DNA from: JBBSOW01 sp038259365
GTDB taxonomy: Bacteria > Actinomycetota > Actinomycetes > Propionibacteriales > Propionibacteriaceae
Direction of reading: 5' to 3'
Length of the DNA: 5,904 bases
Assembly (NCBI GenBank): GCA_038259365.1
Contig: JBBSOW010000153.1
Coordinates: forward strand, 1-5,904
Made by a program: the position numbers and the translations under genes. Of this stretch, positions 5,687 to 5,904 are shown one piece after another. Within the stretch, counting starts at the first letter, position 1; each line of letters opens with the position of its first letter. Under the pieces are notes generated by a model that was given only the letters and a program-made list of their open reading frames with translations, did not search any database and was not told where the DNA came from.

Positions 5687-5904
5687 GACCGGGAAGCAGC
5701 GCGTCTCGACGACCGCCCGTTCGCGGATGCGAGTAGCTGGAACGACACGCAGGCCTTGGTGCGGAGAAATAGTCAAGACCTAATGAGTCTTGAACGGCGG
5801 CGATCCTGGGCATGGATGCCTTGTCAAGACTCGGGACGGTTGAGCCCTTTCCACAGACAGGCGGCGTGTCCGGGATCGTTGTCGTGACCTGCTGACGCAG
5901 GGTG
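5687..5904. other. Downstream region with TCAAGAC repeats and edge-open frames
   Basis: TCAAGAC occurs at 5773-5779 and 5824-5830, and its reverse complement GTCTTGA at 5787-5793, giving a 7-bp inverted repeat with a 7-base spacer plus a direct copy 51 bp on. The plus frame that follows the TAG at 5684-5686 stays open to TGA at 5885. On the minus strand, 5904 down to 5824 reads HPASAGHDNDPGHAACLWKG, then LNRPES and stop; this could be the C-terminal end of a gene entering from the right, but it is too short to judge. Confidence 0.35.

Noticed and set aside
5271..5813. Minus-strand 180-residue open frame
   Set aside because: Most of it is antisense to the 3' part of the LQRxAGN gene and its sequence is Arg/Ser-rich without motifs.
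1..5904. CRISPR array or complete insertion sequence
   Set aside because: No regularly spaced direct repeats with unique spacers and no transposase frame were found.

Overview
The window looks like an accessory region of a GC-rich actinobacterial chromosome or large element. The clues are high GC with strongly GC-biased third codon positions in the clear genes, frequent GTG and TTG starts, an Ala/Arg/Glu-rich coiled-coil gene, and a LQRxAGNxAV protein of the kind common in filamentous actinomycetes. The genus cannot be fixed from the sequence.

Layout. Bases 1-984 hold the 3' part of a gene for a long coiled-coil protein with a Pro-rich, tandemly repeated linker and a helical (TPR-like) C-terminus. 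Directly behind it, about 986-1195, is an internal fragment of an MFS-type transporter with neither start nor end. Bases 1196-1550 carry no gene. They do hold two 17-bp direct repeats, one lying inside an interrupted palindrome, and a perfect 17-bp hairpin followed by TTTT. A small Trp-rich membrane protein is likely on the minus strand at 1660-1875. After about 750 bp without a convincing gene comes a probably intact orphan gene (2625-3068) for a 147-residue Trp-rich beta protein with a loose PLAT-like look.

Bases 3261-4100 are a graveyard of broken genes: a minus-strand remnant (3369-3548), a macro-domain gene split by a frameshift (3517-4016), and, overlapping its stop by GTGA, the start of a CxxC...EHVxPxWL (HNH_5-like) gene that is also frameshifted (4013-4100). 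The main intact gene, 4247-5686, encodes a 479-residue protein. Its N-terminus is a disordered Pro/Arg-rich leader ending in the motif LMGLQRAAGNRAVGHLI, the signature seen in many cargo or toxin proteins linked to extracellular contractile injection systems (eCIS). Its remaining ~400 residues match nothing I recognise.

How it fits together. No eCIS structural gene (sheath, tube, baseplate, AAA+ ATPase) is visible, so the effector reading rests on the motif alone. The macro domain would reverse or read ADP-ribosylation if intact, and the HNH-like gene was apparently its operon partner, but both are broken here. The picture is an effector gene in a mobile, decaying neighbourhood. Three separate one-base indels in recognisable coding remnants mean that assembly error should be excluded before calling all of them pseudogenes.
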